From positions 992,001 through 1,056,000 of the forward strand of contig CBDDBR010000011.1 in NCBI GenBank assembly GCA_965225895.1: a DNA stretch of 64,000 nucleotides. The letters run 5' to 3'. A program made the translations under genes and the position numbers. Below are positions 18,512 to 27,654 of the stretch, piece after piece (position 1 is the first letter of the stretch; each line of letters begins with the position of its first letter). Origin of the DNA: Endobugula sp965225895. GTDB lineage: Bacteria > Pseudomonadota > Gammaproteobacteria > Pseudomonadales > Cellvibrionaceae. The notes beneath the pieces are model-generated. The model was given only the letters and a program-made list of their open reading frames with translations, did no database searches and was not told the DNA's origin.

Positions 18512-18946
18512 TTAAGCCAGTTTTTTTATACGTTCGCTAGGGCTAATTACATCCGTCATACGAATACCAAATTTCTCATTAACCACCACCACCTCACCGT
18601 GCGCGATAAGCGTACCATTCACTAACACATTAAGGGGTTCACCCGCTAAACGATCCAGTTCAATAACTGACCCTTGATTCAATTGCAACAGGTTACGAAT
18701 AGTAATTGCCGTACTACCCACTTCCATGGAAATAGTGACAGGAATATCTAAAATAATTTCTAACTCTGGATTTTTTGATACGCCCGAGTCAGGATTTTGA
18801 TCAAATTCCTCAAAGCCAACGGATTCAGCCTCCGTTTCTACTTGCTCTTCCATCGCGGCCGCCCAGTCATCCGCCATCGCATCCTCTTCAGAGGCTCCGC
18901 CTGCCCCATCGACCATTTCTTCAATATCTTTATCATCATCACTCAT
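18512..18946 (-). CDS. fliN: Flagellar motor switch protein FliN
   Basis: The 144-residue protein has an acidic N-terminal half rich in Glu, Ala and Asp and a C-terminal SpoA domain (about 62-140; LDIPVTISMEVGSTAITIRN, VNEKFGIRMTDVISP). It forms the lower C-ring with FliM and docks FliH-FliI. It overlaps the fliM end by 8 bp, indicating translational coupling. Confidence 0.97.
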   Translation of the reverse strand: MSDDDKDIEEMVDGAGGASEEDAMADDWAAAMEEQVETEAESVGFEEFDQNPDSGVSKNPELEIILDIPVTISMEVGSTAITIRNLLQLNQGSVIELDRLAGEPLNVLVNGTLIAHGEVVVVNEKFGIRMTDVISPSERIKKLA

Positions 18947-19964
18947 GCGCTTCTGCCTTTTTCTCTTCTGCTGCTTTTAACAAGGGAGACATTTTATTGG
19001 CCTTTGGCCGTTCAATGACTTCATTAATTTTTAACGCTAAATTATTATTGACTTGCCCTATATTTACTTTAAACATAGGTACACCATTGGCATTGGTAAT
19101 ATGTTCGTGAGGCATTTCTATCGGAATAACATCGCCATTTTTTAAATCAACAATTTCACGTAATGAAATTTTTGAATCGATAAAATTAGTATCTAAACGT
19201 ACGGTTGCCTGCATAATGTCTTCGCGCAATGAATTAACCCAGCGGTCATCTCGTTCATCGCTATCACTTTGTAAGCCAGCATCTAACATTTCACGTATGG
19301 GTTCGATCATTGAATATGGAATGGTGATATGCATTTCGCCACCACCGCCATCAAGCTCCACATGAAAACTACTCACCACCACTACTTCACTGGGGCTCAC
19401 TATATTAGCCATTGATGGGTTTACTTCAGAGTTTACATGTTCAAATTCAATATCTAATACCGCACGCCATGCCTCTTTCATATCAATAAAGGCTTGCTCC
19501 AACACCATTCTTACTACGCGTAACTCTGTAGGTGTAAACTCTCGACCTTCAATCTTGGCATGACGACCATCACCGCCAAAAAAATTATCCACAAGTTTAA
19601 AAACCAGTTTGGCATCAAAAACAACCAATGCCGTACCGCGTAAGGGCCTAAACTTCACCATATTTAAACTGGTTGGTACGTATAAGGTATGTACATATTC
19701 GCCAAACTTTTGAATATTAATTCCCCCAACCGATACATCGGCTGTGCGTCTTAATAAATTGAACATACTGATTCGTGTATAACGTGCAAAACGTTCGTTA
19801 ATCATTTCTAGTGTTGGCATACGACCGCGCACGATGCGGTCTTGCGTGGTTAAATCATAAGAATTGACACCACCAGCGGAGTCATCACCTTCTGTTTCTA
19901 CATCGCCATCATCAACACCGTGTAATAATGCATCGATTTCATCTTGTGATAATAGATCTTGCAC
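18939..19964 (-). CDS. fliM: Flagellar motor switch protein FliM
   Basis: The 341-residue C-ring protein has the N-terminal CheY-P-binding peptide LSQDEIDALLHG (residues 5-16), a middle CheC-like domain (about 45-235) and a C-terminal SpoA domain (about 250-325). The start is GTG at 19964 with an AAAGGTA-like site upstream; this start retains the whole CheY-binding peptide. It lies 23 bp after fliL. The C-terminal tail is Lys/Ala/Glu rich. Confidence 0.98.
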   Translation of the reverse strand: MQDLLSQDEIDALLHGVDDGDVETEGDDSAGGVNSYDLTTQDRIVRGRMPTLEMINERFARYTRISMFNLLRRTADVSVGGINIQKFGEYVHTLYVPTSLNMVKFRPLRGTALVVFDAKLVFKLVDNFFGGDGRHAKIEGREFTPTELRVVRMVLEQAFIDMKEAWRAVLDIEFEHVNSEVNPSMANIVSPSEVVVVSSFHVELDGGGGEMHITIPYSMIEPIREMLDAGLQSDSDERDDRWVNSLREDIMQATVRLDTNFIDSKISLREIVDLKNGDVIPIEMPHEHITNANGVPMFKVNIGQVNNNLALKINEVIERPKANKMSPLLKAAEEKKAEAHE

Positions 19965-19987
19965 AGTAGATACCTTTATTTATTGTG

Positions 19988-20527
19988 TTATTGCATCACC
20001 AAATTAGTGAACAATAGTTTTTCAATACCGGGTTTGCCAATTTCTTTATTGAGCAAACCTTGTAATTCTTTTAATGATTCTTGACGTAGTAGCTCTCGCC
20101 CTTCTTCGGTTTGCAGGTCTTCATATTCTTGTCCTCCAAACTTTAACACCAAGCTATTGCGTAACATTGGCATATGTAGCTCAATCGCTTCTATCACGTC
20201 ATTATCTCGCGTCATTAAGCTAACATCTGCTTGCATAAAACGTTGGCGACCACGAGCCTGAAAATTAACAATAATGGGAGGTTTTAAAGGGAAATAAATT
20301 GCAGGTTTAACCACATCTTCTTCAACTATGGTTTCACCTTCGGGAGGTATGGGTTGACCGTCTTCACCCAACATAACTTCGGGTTCAGGTTCTGGCGCTA
20401 GCATTTTTACGGCAAAGAGTGTTCCACCAATAGTAAGACCAATTAATACCAAGCCAATCACTACAAGCATAATGACTTTTTTCTTACCGCCGCCACCGTC
20501 TTCTGCTACTTCGTTTTCTTCTGCCAT
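19988..20527 (-). CDS. fliL: Flagellar basal-body protein FliL
   Basis: The 179-residue protein has a short Lys/Gly-rich cytoplasmic start, one membrane helix at about 17-38 (VIMLVVIGLVLIGLTIGGTL), an acidic Pro/Glu linker and a periplasmic FliL domain (about 75-179). FliL surrounds the stator and supports torque under load. It heads fliLMNOPQR-flhB and has its own sigma-54 promoter 39-55 bp upstream. Confidence 0.95.
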   Translation of the reverse strand: MAEENEVAEDGGGGKKKVIMLVVIGLVLIGLTIGGTLFAVKMLAPEPEPEVMLGEDGQPIPPEGETIVEEDVVKPAIYFPLKPPIIVNFQARGRQRFMQADVSLMTRDNDVIEAIELHMPMLRNSLVLKFGGQEYEDLQTEEGRELLRQESLKELQGLLNKEIGKPGIEKLLFTNLVMQ

Positions 20528-20565
20528 GACAATTTTCCGTCAGTTAGTAATATTACTAGAGAAAA

Positions 20566-20582
20566 AGCAAGAGATATGCCAA
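20566..20582 (-). promoter_or_regulatory. Sigma-54 promoter of fliL
   Basis: The minus strand reads TTGGCATATCTCTTGCTTTT, an excellent match to TGGCAC-N5-TTGC. GG (20579-20580) and GC (20567-20568) are 10 bp apart. The predicted start near 20555 leaves about 28 nt before the fliL ATG. It lies in the 183-bp gap after fliK. Confidence 0.8.
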
Positions 20583-20684
20583 CGCTTTGAATAAAAAAAG
20601 ATTCTGGCTAGTCAAAAAAGGAATAATGCGTTGTTATAGAGAAAAGTCTATATGGCAAAAGAATCTGGGGCTGAGCCCAAAACC

Positions 20685-20712
20685 CAAAAATTAAACACTA
20701 ACTAAAAGTGTT
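20685..20712 (-). terminator. Weak intrinsic terminator after fliK
   Basis: On the minus strand AACACT and AGTGTT (plus 20693-20712) form a 6-bp stem with a 7-nt loop, followed by TAATTTTT. The stem is AT-rich and overlaps the fliK stop codon, so termination is probably partial. A second short GC hairpin (GGGC TCA GCCC) lies just beyond, near 20670-20680. Confidence 0.4.
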
Positions 20713-21967
20713 ATACGTAAGAATCAATTAAACTATAAGATGAATGTATAGTTTGGGTATTTTCATCTATGTGTTCACTAGAGGCTTCATCACTTTCATC
20801 GTTCTCGCGATGAGCAAAAGATACGCTGTCTTGTTCATCGTCGGCTTGCGACTGAGATTGATCAGATACATCAACGTCTGCAAGATTAAGCCCCTCTTCA
20901 GCAAACATTTCACGTAACCTTAACGCATGACTATCCAGTGCTTCTCGTACACTGGTATTTTGTACGGTAAAACTCACTTGCGCTTGATCTTGATGAACGC
21001 CTATTTTAATTTTCATTTGCCCTAATTCTGGCGGATCTAGCTGAATCGTTGCTTCTTTTAATCCTCTAGAGGACATCCACATGACTTTTTCTGTAACAGC
21101 TTCTCCCCAGCGCGGCGACTGAAAGTGCGTATTTAACGGTGTGGGGGTACTTGTAAGATTGATATTTGGTAACGCGACCTCACCACCACCTGCTTTTGCT
21201 CGTGGCGCTAATAAGGTCATGGCAGGATCATCTGCCCCCAGCGTATCCGTCAATTGCTGAACAAAAGGCGCGTCCCCTAGCAAGTTGCTTTTATTTTCCG
21301 CAAGTAAACCCGTAGATGTGGGTAGAAGTGATAATGCGCTACTCAGTGGAGTTGGTGATAATGTGGGTGGTATTGCAGCCGTTGTTTTACGCGCTGCCAT
21401 AGTGACTGAAGCTACTAAGTTTGTGGCAGTAGGCGCTACGCTGGATACATGCACCGCGCTTTTATCTGCCAGAACAGGAATATTACTGATTTCAGACAAA
21501 CCGAGTGCCGTATCATTGGAGAATAATGATTCACCTAATACATCACTCTCTGCCTGACTCCCATTATCAGTCACGTTAGCCTTGACTTGAGCCGTCGGTG
21601 ATAAAGAGGTAAATATTGAAGACTCTGTAGGGGTTGTCGCCGATGAATTAACCATTAACGCTGTAGTGACTTGGGTGTCATCTAGTGGTTGATCTGACGT
21701 TTTCGCTGTATCTTGTCTTATCGTATTTTTATCGTCATCTAGCGCATACTTATTTTTTGTTTGTGCTGTGTCTTGCGTTGTTTTTTCCTTTTGATGACTG
21801 TCTTGTACTTTATCATCAGACGCTTTTTTCATATCGTTCTTAAACGAAGATTCATGATTGGGCGACTTATCGTTAACTGGAGTGCTTTTTTTATTATCTA
21901 CCGTAGATGCAGTCACAATATTAGCTAAATTAGCGGTGTGAGTTGTATTCATAACATTCCCAATCAT
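20711..21967 (-). CDS. fliK: Flagellar hook-length control protein FliK
   Basis: The 418-residue protein has a long, hydrophilic, Ser/Thr/Asp-rich N-terminal part that acts as the molecular ruler and a C-terminal hook-length domain (about 285-385) with the signature ATIQLDPPELGQMKIKI. FliK is secreted during hook growth and triggers the FlhB switch. The start may be ATG 21967 or the internal ATG five codons later, which has GGGA close upstream. It has its own sigma-54 promoter just after fliJ, so it probably begins a new transcript. Confidence 0.94.
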   Translation of the reverse strand: MIGNVMNTTHTANLANIVTASTVDNKKSTPVNDKSPNHESSFKNDMKKASDDKVQDSHQKEKTTQDTAQTKNKYALDDDKNTIRQDTAKTSDQPLDDTQVTTALMVNSSATTPTESSIFTSLSPTAQVKANVTDNGSQAESDVLGESLFSNDTALGLSEISNIPVLADKSAVHVSSVAPTATNLVASVTMAARKTTAAIPPTLSPTPLSSALSLLPTSTGLLAENKSNLLGDAPFVQQLTDTLGADDPAMTLLAPRAKAGGGEVALPNINLTSTPTPLNTHFQSPRWGEAVTEKVMWMSSRGLKEATIQLDPPELGQMKIKIGVHQDQAQVSFTVQNTSVREALDSHALRLREMFAEEGLNLADVDVSDQSQSQADDEQDSVSFAHRENDESDEASSEHIDENTQTIHSSYSLIDSYV

Positions 21968-22025
21968 TCAAAAGATAGTCAGCAATAGGCAATGGATTGC
22001 CGCTTTATACACTACCTATAACAAG

Positions 22026-22042
22026 AGCAAGTTAAATGCCAA
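22026..22042 (-). promoter_or_regulatory. Sigma-54 promoter of fliK
   Basis: The minus strand reads TTGGCATTTAACTTGCTC, nearly consensus. GG (22039-22040) and GC (22027-22028) are 10 bp apart. It starts 5 bp after the fliJ stop codon, with a predicted transcription start near 22015 and a leader of about 48 nt to fliK. Confidence 0.8.
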
Positions 22043-22047
22043 TATAT

Positions 22048-22491
22048 TTATGATTGGGTTATAAAACGTCTAGATGCCAGCTCATCGGATATTTTTTGTA
22101 GTAATTTATCATCTTTCTGTTGCGTGGCTAATTGATGTTTTTTAATCAATTCATCAAGCACATTCATTTTATGTTGTTGTTTTATCAGGACTTGTTGTAG
22201 CTCTTCGACATGCTGTTCAGCAAAGTGTATTTTTTCTTGTTGCTGCAATAACGCTTGCTCTAGCTGATAACAAAACCCACGGTAACGGTGTATTTCACTA
22301 ACCGATACATTTTTTTGATCTCGTATTTTTTGTAAATAATCTTGTTGGTAATCCCGTAGACTTTGTTCTTGCTGCTTTTCTGCATCAATAAACACTTGCA
22401 TAGTAACGACTTTTTTACCTGTGGCACGCTGCTCTTCTTGCGCTTTATTTAATACGAGCTGTAAGGTGTCTTGAGCATTACGATGTTTCAT
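22048..22491 (-). CDS. fliJ: Flagellar export chaperone FliJ
   Basis: The 147-residue protein is almost entirely helical and rich in Gln, Lys and Glu, as expected for the FliJ antiparallel coiled coil that inserts into the FliI hexamer and contacts FlhA. Sequence similarity within the family is low; the length and its position 3' of fliI give the call. Its ATG overlaps the fliI stop, indicating coupling. Confidence 0.92.
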   Translation of the reverse strand: MKHRNAQDTLQLVLNKAQEEQRATGKKVVTMQVFIDAEKQQEQSLRDYQQDYLQKIRDQKNVSVSEIHRYRGFCYQLEQALLQQQEKIHFAEQHVEELQQVLIKQQHKMNVLDELIKKHQLATQQKDDKLLQKISDELASRRFITQS

Positions 22492-23855
22492 AAGGCATGA
22501 GTCGGTGTGGTCATGTTATCCATCAATGTTTTTAATTGTAATAGGCTAACCTCTTGGCTAATAGGTTCTGCTATATCTTGCTGAATAAATTTTTGTAGCT
22601 GGGGGAAGTATTCTAGTGCTAAATCAATTTCACTATCACTGCCTTTTACATAAGCGCCAATATTAATTAAATCACGATTTTTATAATACGATGCCAATAA
22701 TTGTTTAAAGCGTTGTAGCCATTTAATATGCACAGGGTCTGCAATAGCAGTAGCAACACGACTAATAGACATTTCTATATCTATTGCAGGATAAATACCA
22801 CTTTCAGCAAGTTGTCGCGACAGTACAACGTGGCCGTCTAAAATAGCCCGTGCAGAATCGGCAATAGGATCTTGTAAATCATCGCCTTCTGTTAACACGG
22901 TATAAAATGCAGTAATAGAACCACTGCCCTCTTTGCCGTTCCCCGCTCGTTCAACTAATTGTGGCAGCATAGCAAATACCGAAGGCGGATAACCCTTAGT
23001 AGCAGGAGGTTCACCTACAGCCAAAGAGATTTCACGCTGCGCTTGAGCATATCGAGTTAATGAATCCATAAGGAGTAAAACATCCTTCCCTTGATCACGA
23101 TAATATTCCGCTATCTGGCTTGCCAGCTGTGATGCACGTAAACGCATTAAAGGACTTTCATCTGCGGGAGAAGCTATAACAACGGCACGCTGTAGACCTT
23201 CTTTTCCTAAGCTATGCTCAATAAATTCTTTGACCTCACGGCCACGTTCGCCAATTAATGCCACTACAACTACATCAGCGGTAGTAAAGCGTGTCATCAT
23301 ACCCAGCAGCACACTTTTACCCACACCACTACCTGCAAACAACCCTAACCGCTGCCCTTTGCCAACAGGAATTAAGCCATTAATTGCACGAATACCCACG
23401 TCGAGCGTATGCTTAATGGGTGCTCGCTGTAAGGGATTAATTTGTTCTTGCGCATATTCAGTTTTTGCGTTGGGGTCGCCAATGATTTCACCCAACTCAT
23501 CAAGAGGTTGACCTAAACCGTCAATCACACGGCCGAGTAAATCATCACCAATCGCAATACTTTTATTAGCGGATTGAGGAATAACTTTTGCGCCAGCGCT
23601 CACCCCTTTCATTGATTTTACAGGCATCAAAAATAACTTTTCTCCGCAAAAGCCTACAACCTCTGCTTCTAATGTACGACCATCGCCCATGATAATGTCA
23701 CAAGGGCAACCTATGGCCGCATCAAATCCCACCGCTTCCATCGTTAAGCCTACAACTCGCGTTAAACGCCCTTCTACGACGGGCTGAGCAATAGGGATTT
23801 GCGGTGCTTGATAAGCATGTAATTTTTCTGCTAATGATGGAATTGTTGGAATCAT
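22488..23855 (-). CDS. fliI: Flagellum-specific ATPase FliI
   Basis: The 455-residue ATPase resembles F1-beta. Its P-loop AGSGVGKS is at residues 174-181, the Walker B region is VLLLMDSLTRYAQAQREI, and the family stretch EPPATKGYPPSVFAMLPQLV follows. It energises loading of flagellar type III substrates with FliH and FliJ. The C-terminal export-specific region is complete. It begins 21 bp after fliH. Confidence 0.98.
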   Translation of the reverse strand: MIPTIPSLAEKLHAYQAPQIPIAQPVVEGRLTRVVGLTMEAVGFDAAIGCPCDIIMGDGRTLEAEVVGFCGEKLFLMPVKSMKGVSAGAKVIPQSANKSIAIGDDLLGRVIDGLGQPLDELGEIIGDPNAKTEYAQEQINPLQRAPIKHTLDVGIRAINGLIPVGKGQRLGLFAGSGVGKSVLLGMMTRFTTADVVVVALIGERGREVKEFIEHSLGKEGLQRAVVIASPADESPLMRLRASQLASQIAEYYRDQGKDVLLLMDSLTRYAQAQREISLAVGEPPATKGYPPSVFAMLPQLVERAGNGKEGSGSITAFYTVLTEGDDLQDPIADSARAILDGHVVLSRQLAESGIYPAIDIEMSISRVATAIADPVHIKWLQRFKQLLASYYKNRDLINIGAYVKGSDSEIDLALEYFPQLQKFIQQDIAEPISQEVSLLQLKTLMDNMTTPTHAL

Positions 23856-23876
23856 TCCGTTGCATCCCTATTGTCA

Positions 23877-24827
23877 TTAACATTTTTTTTTTATGTCTGT
23901 GTCTGTATCTGTGTCTGTGTCTGTGTCTGTGTCTGTGTCTGTGTCTGTGTCTGTGTCTGTGTCTGCATTATTATGCTCTTGATCACTAACCGTTGTATCA
24001 TGAGTTGATGCTTCTGTTATTTCATTTTCATCATTTGATGTATAACGTTGTTGACAAAAATCATCCAATAATTTTTCTAATTGTTTTTCTATAGACGCAT
24101 CAATACTGCTATGCTGATTATCAATACGGCAACCACCTGGTAACAACGTATTATCTATTTCATAGGTAGCCGAAATATCTGTTGTTGATAAGGCATTTTT
24201 AATGGTGTCTATATCTTGCGGGTTAAGATAAATAGTGATGTTTTTTTCTTTATTTTGTAACAATGCTAAAGCGTTATTAATAGTTTCTTTAATGATTAAA
24301 GAGTCGGTCGTTAATTCTTTTTTAGTTATAGTACGCGTTAATTGGCAGACCATTGTTAGCATGTATTCTTCTAGTATGCTTTGTTCTTTTTCTAAGGGTG
24401 CTAATAATGATTGTGCTATCGCATGTAGATTAGCGACAGTATCGGCAATATTGTCTGCACTATCTTTTAAACCTTGCTCAAACCCTTCTTTTTTAGCAAT
24501 TTCTAAGCCTTCTTTATAGCCTGCATCGTAACCTTCTTTTTCAGCATCGTCGGTTATTTTTTGTAATTGATCTGCCGATATAGGTTCTATTTTCGTTGTT
24601 TCAACAACTACATCTTCGATAGTTTCAATACTTTCTGTACCCGTAGAATCTGTCTTTTTATTCTTTGATGTTTCAGGATTATTTTGATGAGGGGTTGTTT
24701 GTTTACGTACAAAATTTGTTGATTTTTTTACTGCGGGAATAACTTTACTGGCATCCATTTCAGGAATAGACCACGGGTTACAAGTTTCCATATCTTCGGC
24801 AGGAATGCGGGTTACCAACTCTGACAT
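23877..24827 (-). CDS. fliH: Flagellar ATPase regulator FliH with repeat tail
   Basis: The 316-residue protein is longer than E. coli FliH (about 235). It has the FliH-type N-terminal stretch with ETCNPWSIPEMDA near residue 14, a central Gly-spaced helix region (AEKEGYDAGYKEGLEIAKKEG, heptad GxxxG-like) and a C-terminal V-ATPase E-like domain to about residue 270. After that comes an acidic tail ending in an uninterrupted Thr-Asp dipeptide run and IKKKC. FliH binds FliI and the C-ring. The tail is encoded by a hexanucleotide microsatellite and is not part of the conserved domain. Confidence 0.93.
   Translation of the reverse strand: MSELVTRIPAEDMETCNPWSIPEMDASKVIPAVKKSTNFVRKQTTPHQNNPETSKNKKTDSTGTESIETIEDVVVETTKIEPISADQLQKITDDAEKEGYDAGYKEGLEIAKKEGFEQGLKDSADNIADTVANLHAIAQSLLAPLEKEQSILEEYMLTMVCQLTRTITKKELTTDSLIIKETINNALALLQNKEKNITIYLNPQDIDTIKNALSTTDISATYEIDNTLLPGGCRIDNQHSSIDASIEKQLEKLLDDFCQQRYTSNDENEITEASTHDTTVSDQEHNNADTDTDTDTDTDTDTDTDTDTDTDIKKKC
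23895..23966 (-). repeat. 12-copy hexanucleotide microsatellite in fliH
   Basis: Twelve consecutive 6-bp units, GTCTGT on the plus strand (ACAGAC on the coding strand), run from 23895 to 23966. One unit is ATCTGT (third) and the last is GTCTGC. They encode Ala-Asp then eleven Thr-Asp pairs. Because the unit is 6 bp, copy-number changes preserve the frame. A run of ten A residues on the coding strand (plus 23883-23892) lies three bases downstream. Confidence 0.95.
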
Positions 24828-24893
24828 TTGTATTTCCTAAAACTATTGATAGACGACGTAAAGAAGGTGTGTACTTATAATAAACAAGATGCC

Positions 24894-25922
24894 TTACAGC
24901 ATTTGCTCACCTCCCCCACCTAACATAATTTCGCCTGCATCAGCCATTCGGCGAGCAATGGTAAGAATTTCTTTTTGCGCGCCTTCCACTTCTGATAATT
25001 TAACAGGACCTTTTGTTTCTAGATCGTCACGTAACAATTCAGCCGCACGTTTAGACATATTAGTGAATATTTTTTCTTGTAGTTCTGTATCGGCACCTTT
25101 AAGAGCAATGATAAGAAGATCAGAAGACACTTCACGTAATAATGCTTGGATACCACGATCGTCCACATCACGTAAGTTATCAAAGACAAACATAAGGTCT
25201 TGTAATTGATTACCCAATTCTTCATCCACTTCTTTAATTGCTTCCATCAATTCACCTTCGATGGAGCTATCAAGGTTATTCATAATTTCAGCCGCACACT
25301 TGTAGCCGCCCATAGTTGTGGTTTGTGAACCTGCATTACCAGAGAATTGTTTCTCTAAGATATCGTTCAGTTCTTGTAAAGCGCTTGGCTGTATCGTATC
25401 TAGAGAGGATATTCGCATCATAATATCCAGTCTTACAGGATCCGAGAAGAAGCCCATTACCTCTGCTGATTGGTCGGGGTCAAGGTATGCCAATACAATA
25501 GCTTGAATTTGTGGATGTTCGTTACGTACTACATCGGCAATAGAGCGTGCTTCCATCCACTTTAACGTATCTAAACCACTGGTATTACCCCCTAATAAAA
25601 TACGGTCTATAAGACCGTTGGCTTTATCTTCGCCTAAGGCCGTTACCAACATGCTACGAATATAATTATCAGCACCGACACCTAAGCCTGTTAAGTGTCG
25701 TACCTGCTCCATAAAGTTACCCAGAACTAAATGCACTTGCTCCTGCTCAATATTGGCTAAGGTACTCATAGCAGCACCCACACGTTGCACTTCTTTTGGC
25801 CCCATGTGCTTAAGTATTTCAGCCGCATCTGCCTCACCAAGAGACATCAGCAGTATGGCCGCTTGCTCCACCGCAGGAAGATCTATTTTTTTCTCTGTAG
25901 AGACCGCTTGAGACTCACTCAT
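24894..25922 (-). CDS. fliG: Flagellar motor switch protein FliG
   Basis: The 342-residue C-ring protein has N, middle and C domains. The N-domain that binds FliF (AAILLMSLGEADAAEILKHM), the EHPQ motif in VVRNEHPQIQAIVLAYL and the C-terminal torque helix (DDRGIQALLREVSSDLLIIAL) are all present. The length is normal. FliG contacts the MotC loop and transmits torque. Its start overlaps the fliF stop by 4 bp (ATGA). Confidence 0.98.
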   Translation of the reverse strand: MSESQAVSTEKKIDLPAVEQAAILLMSLGEADAAEILKHMGPKEVQRVGAAMSTLANIEQEQVHLVLGNFMEQVRHLTGLGVGADNYIRSMLVTALGEDKANGLIDRILLGGNTSGLDTLKWMEARSIADVVRNEHPQIQAIVLAYLDPDQSAEVMGFFSDPVRLDIMMRISSLDTIQPSALQELNDILEKQFSGNAGSQTTTMGGYKCAAEIMNNLDSSIEGELMEAIKEVDEELGNQLQDLMFVFDNLRDVDDRGIQALLREVSSDLLIIALKGADTELQEKIFTNMSKRAAELLRDDLETKGPVKLSEVEGAQKEILTIARRMADAGEIMLGGGGEQML

Positions 25923-27619
25923 TCTTCATTTATCCATTTTTTAATCACTTGAGAAACACGACCTGGGTCTTCTGCAACTAACCCTTTCACCGTATTAAGC
26001 ATCTCTTCATAACTCTCTTCTGGCCCTGGTAACGACAATGCAGAACCTCCCGTTAGGGTCACCGCCTCATCAGATAATTCATCAAATGAACCTAAACCTG
26101 CCGCTTCTAGTGCGGCTAATTGTTGCGCTTCTTCATCATCGCGTGTGGTAGCTCCGGTATCCGCAAGGGTTTTTAGAATAGGACGTAATAACCCCATCAC
26201 CATGACAAGAATCACTAGGAGACCAACAATGGGTTTAATCAATGAGGCAAACCATTCTTCCTCCCAAAAACTGGGTTCAATAAAAGGATCTGCTGTATTC
26301 AAGCTATCAATAAATGGGGTGTTTATCACATTAACACTATCGCCACGTGCAGCAGAAAAACCAACGGCATCGCGTACCAGTACCGCCAATCGCTCTAATT
26401 CGTTCTCCGACCATGCCTCATAAGAAGTTTCACCCGTTTCAGCATTGGTTACTGCTCTATCGTCTACAACAACGGCAACCGATAAGCGACGCACTTTGCC
26501 AATTTGATGTTTGGTGTAGCTCATGGTTCTATCAAGCTCAAAATTACGGGTGGCTTGAGAGCGAGAATTAGTGGGTTGTTGGGCACCACCCTCAGCATTT
26601 CCAGCCCCTGCTTGCTCAGGTGCAGCAGCATTGGCTGGTGGTTGATTGGTTAAGGCTCCTGGAATACCACCCACGCCACCGCCTATACGTTGTTCATCGA
26701 CCGTTTGTTCGCTACGTATTGCAGGTAGATCAGGGTTAAACATTTCTTCGGCTTGTTCGACTTCATTAAAGTCGACCTGTGCAGCTACCTCTGCACGAAA
26801 GTGGCTACTACCAACAATAGGATCTAGTAGCGCTTGAATACGACTAATAATTTTCTTTTCTACTTCACGGGTATAATCAAGCTCTTCTGTGGCTTTTTGT
26901 AGCTTAGGGTTTTCTTCGCCTTTAGAAAGTAAATTGCCTTTTTGATCAACAATAGTCACGTTTTTAAGAGACAATTCTGTGATACTGGATGCGATGAGAT
27001 TAGTGATTGCTTTTACTTGTCGTGGATCCATGGCTCTACCAGGATACAGCTCTATAAAAACAGAGGCTCTGGGCTCTCTAGCATCTCGCACAAAGACCGA
27101 TGCTTTAGGAATAGCCAAATGTACACGGGCAGAACGTACCGCATTCATACTGGTAATCGTACGTGCAAGCTCACCTTCTAGGCCACGTCGATAACGTGTG
27201 CTTTCCATAAACTGGCTACTACCCAGAGGTTGTTCCTTATCTAATAATTCAAAGCCCACAGAACCTGAATGCGGTAACCCCACTTCGGCTAGTTTAAGAC
27301 GTGCATTGTGGATATCATCAGCGGTAACTAGTAATGCCCCTGTTTTGGCATCTACTTTAAATTTAATCGCGTTGTATTCTAAAATCTCAATAACTTCAGA
27401 AGAGTCCAAATTATTTAAACTGCTATACAGTGGTCGATAATCATCCTCTTGTGTCCATAGAACCGCAGCAAAACCAATAGCAACACTTGCAGCTAAGGCA
27501 ACCATTAAACCAATTTGGCGTAATAGATTAAGGTTATTAAAACCTTCAACCAAATTACTGGTAGAACGATCTTTTGTTGATCCTACATCACCGTCCATTA
27601 CTTGATCTGCTGCTGCCAT
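25919..27619 (-). CDS. fliF: Flagellar MS-ring protein FliF
   Basis: The 566-residue protein has two membrane helices (about 35-52 and about 463-482), RBM/YscJ-like periplasmic domains between them (DDYRPLYSSLNNLDSSEVIE; KASVFVRDAREPRASVFIEL), a Gly/Ala/Asn-rich disordered loop near 310-350 and a C-terminal FliG-binding tail. FliF forms the MS ring on which the motor assembles, at the pole marked by FlhF. It lies 35 bp after fliE. Confidence 0.98.
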   Translation of the reverse strand: MAAADQVMDGDVGSTKDRSTSNLVEGFNNLNLLRQIGLMVALAASVAIGFAAVLWTQEDDYRPLYSSLNNLDSSEVIEILEYNAIKFKVDAKTGALLVTADDIHNARLKLAEVGLPHSGSVGFELLDKEQPLGSSQFMESTRYRRGLEGELARTITSMNAVRSARVHLAIPKASVFVRDAREPRASVFIELYPGRAMDPRQVKAITNLIASSITELSLKNVTIVDQKGNLLSKGEENPKLQKATEELDYTREVEKKIISRIQALLDPIVGSSHFRAEVAAQVDFNEVEQAEEMFNPDLPAIRSEQTVDEQRIGGGVGGIPGALTNQPPANAAAPEQAGAGNAEGGAQQPTNSRSQATRNFELDRTMSYTKHQIGKVRRLSVAVVVDDRAVTNAETGETSYEAWSENELERLAVLVRDAVGFSAARGDSVNVINTPFIDSLNTADPFIEPSFWEEEWFASLIKPIVGLLVILVMVMGLLRPILKTLADTGATTRDDEEAQQLAALEAAGLGSFDELSDEAVTLTGGSALSLPGPEESYEEMLNTVKGLVAEDPGRVSQVIKKWINEE

Positions 27620-27654
27620 TATGACTACCTAATTACTATTTTTTGTGGTGGGGG

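Noticed and set aside
23895..23966. Tandem repeat considered as CRISPR
   Set aside because: Units are 6 bp with no spacers and lie inside a coding sequence; no cas genes are present.
23804..23989. Open frame with a Leu-Cys repeat opposite the fliH tail
   Set aside because: It is the mirror translation of the hexanucleotide repeat and has no independent support.
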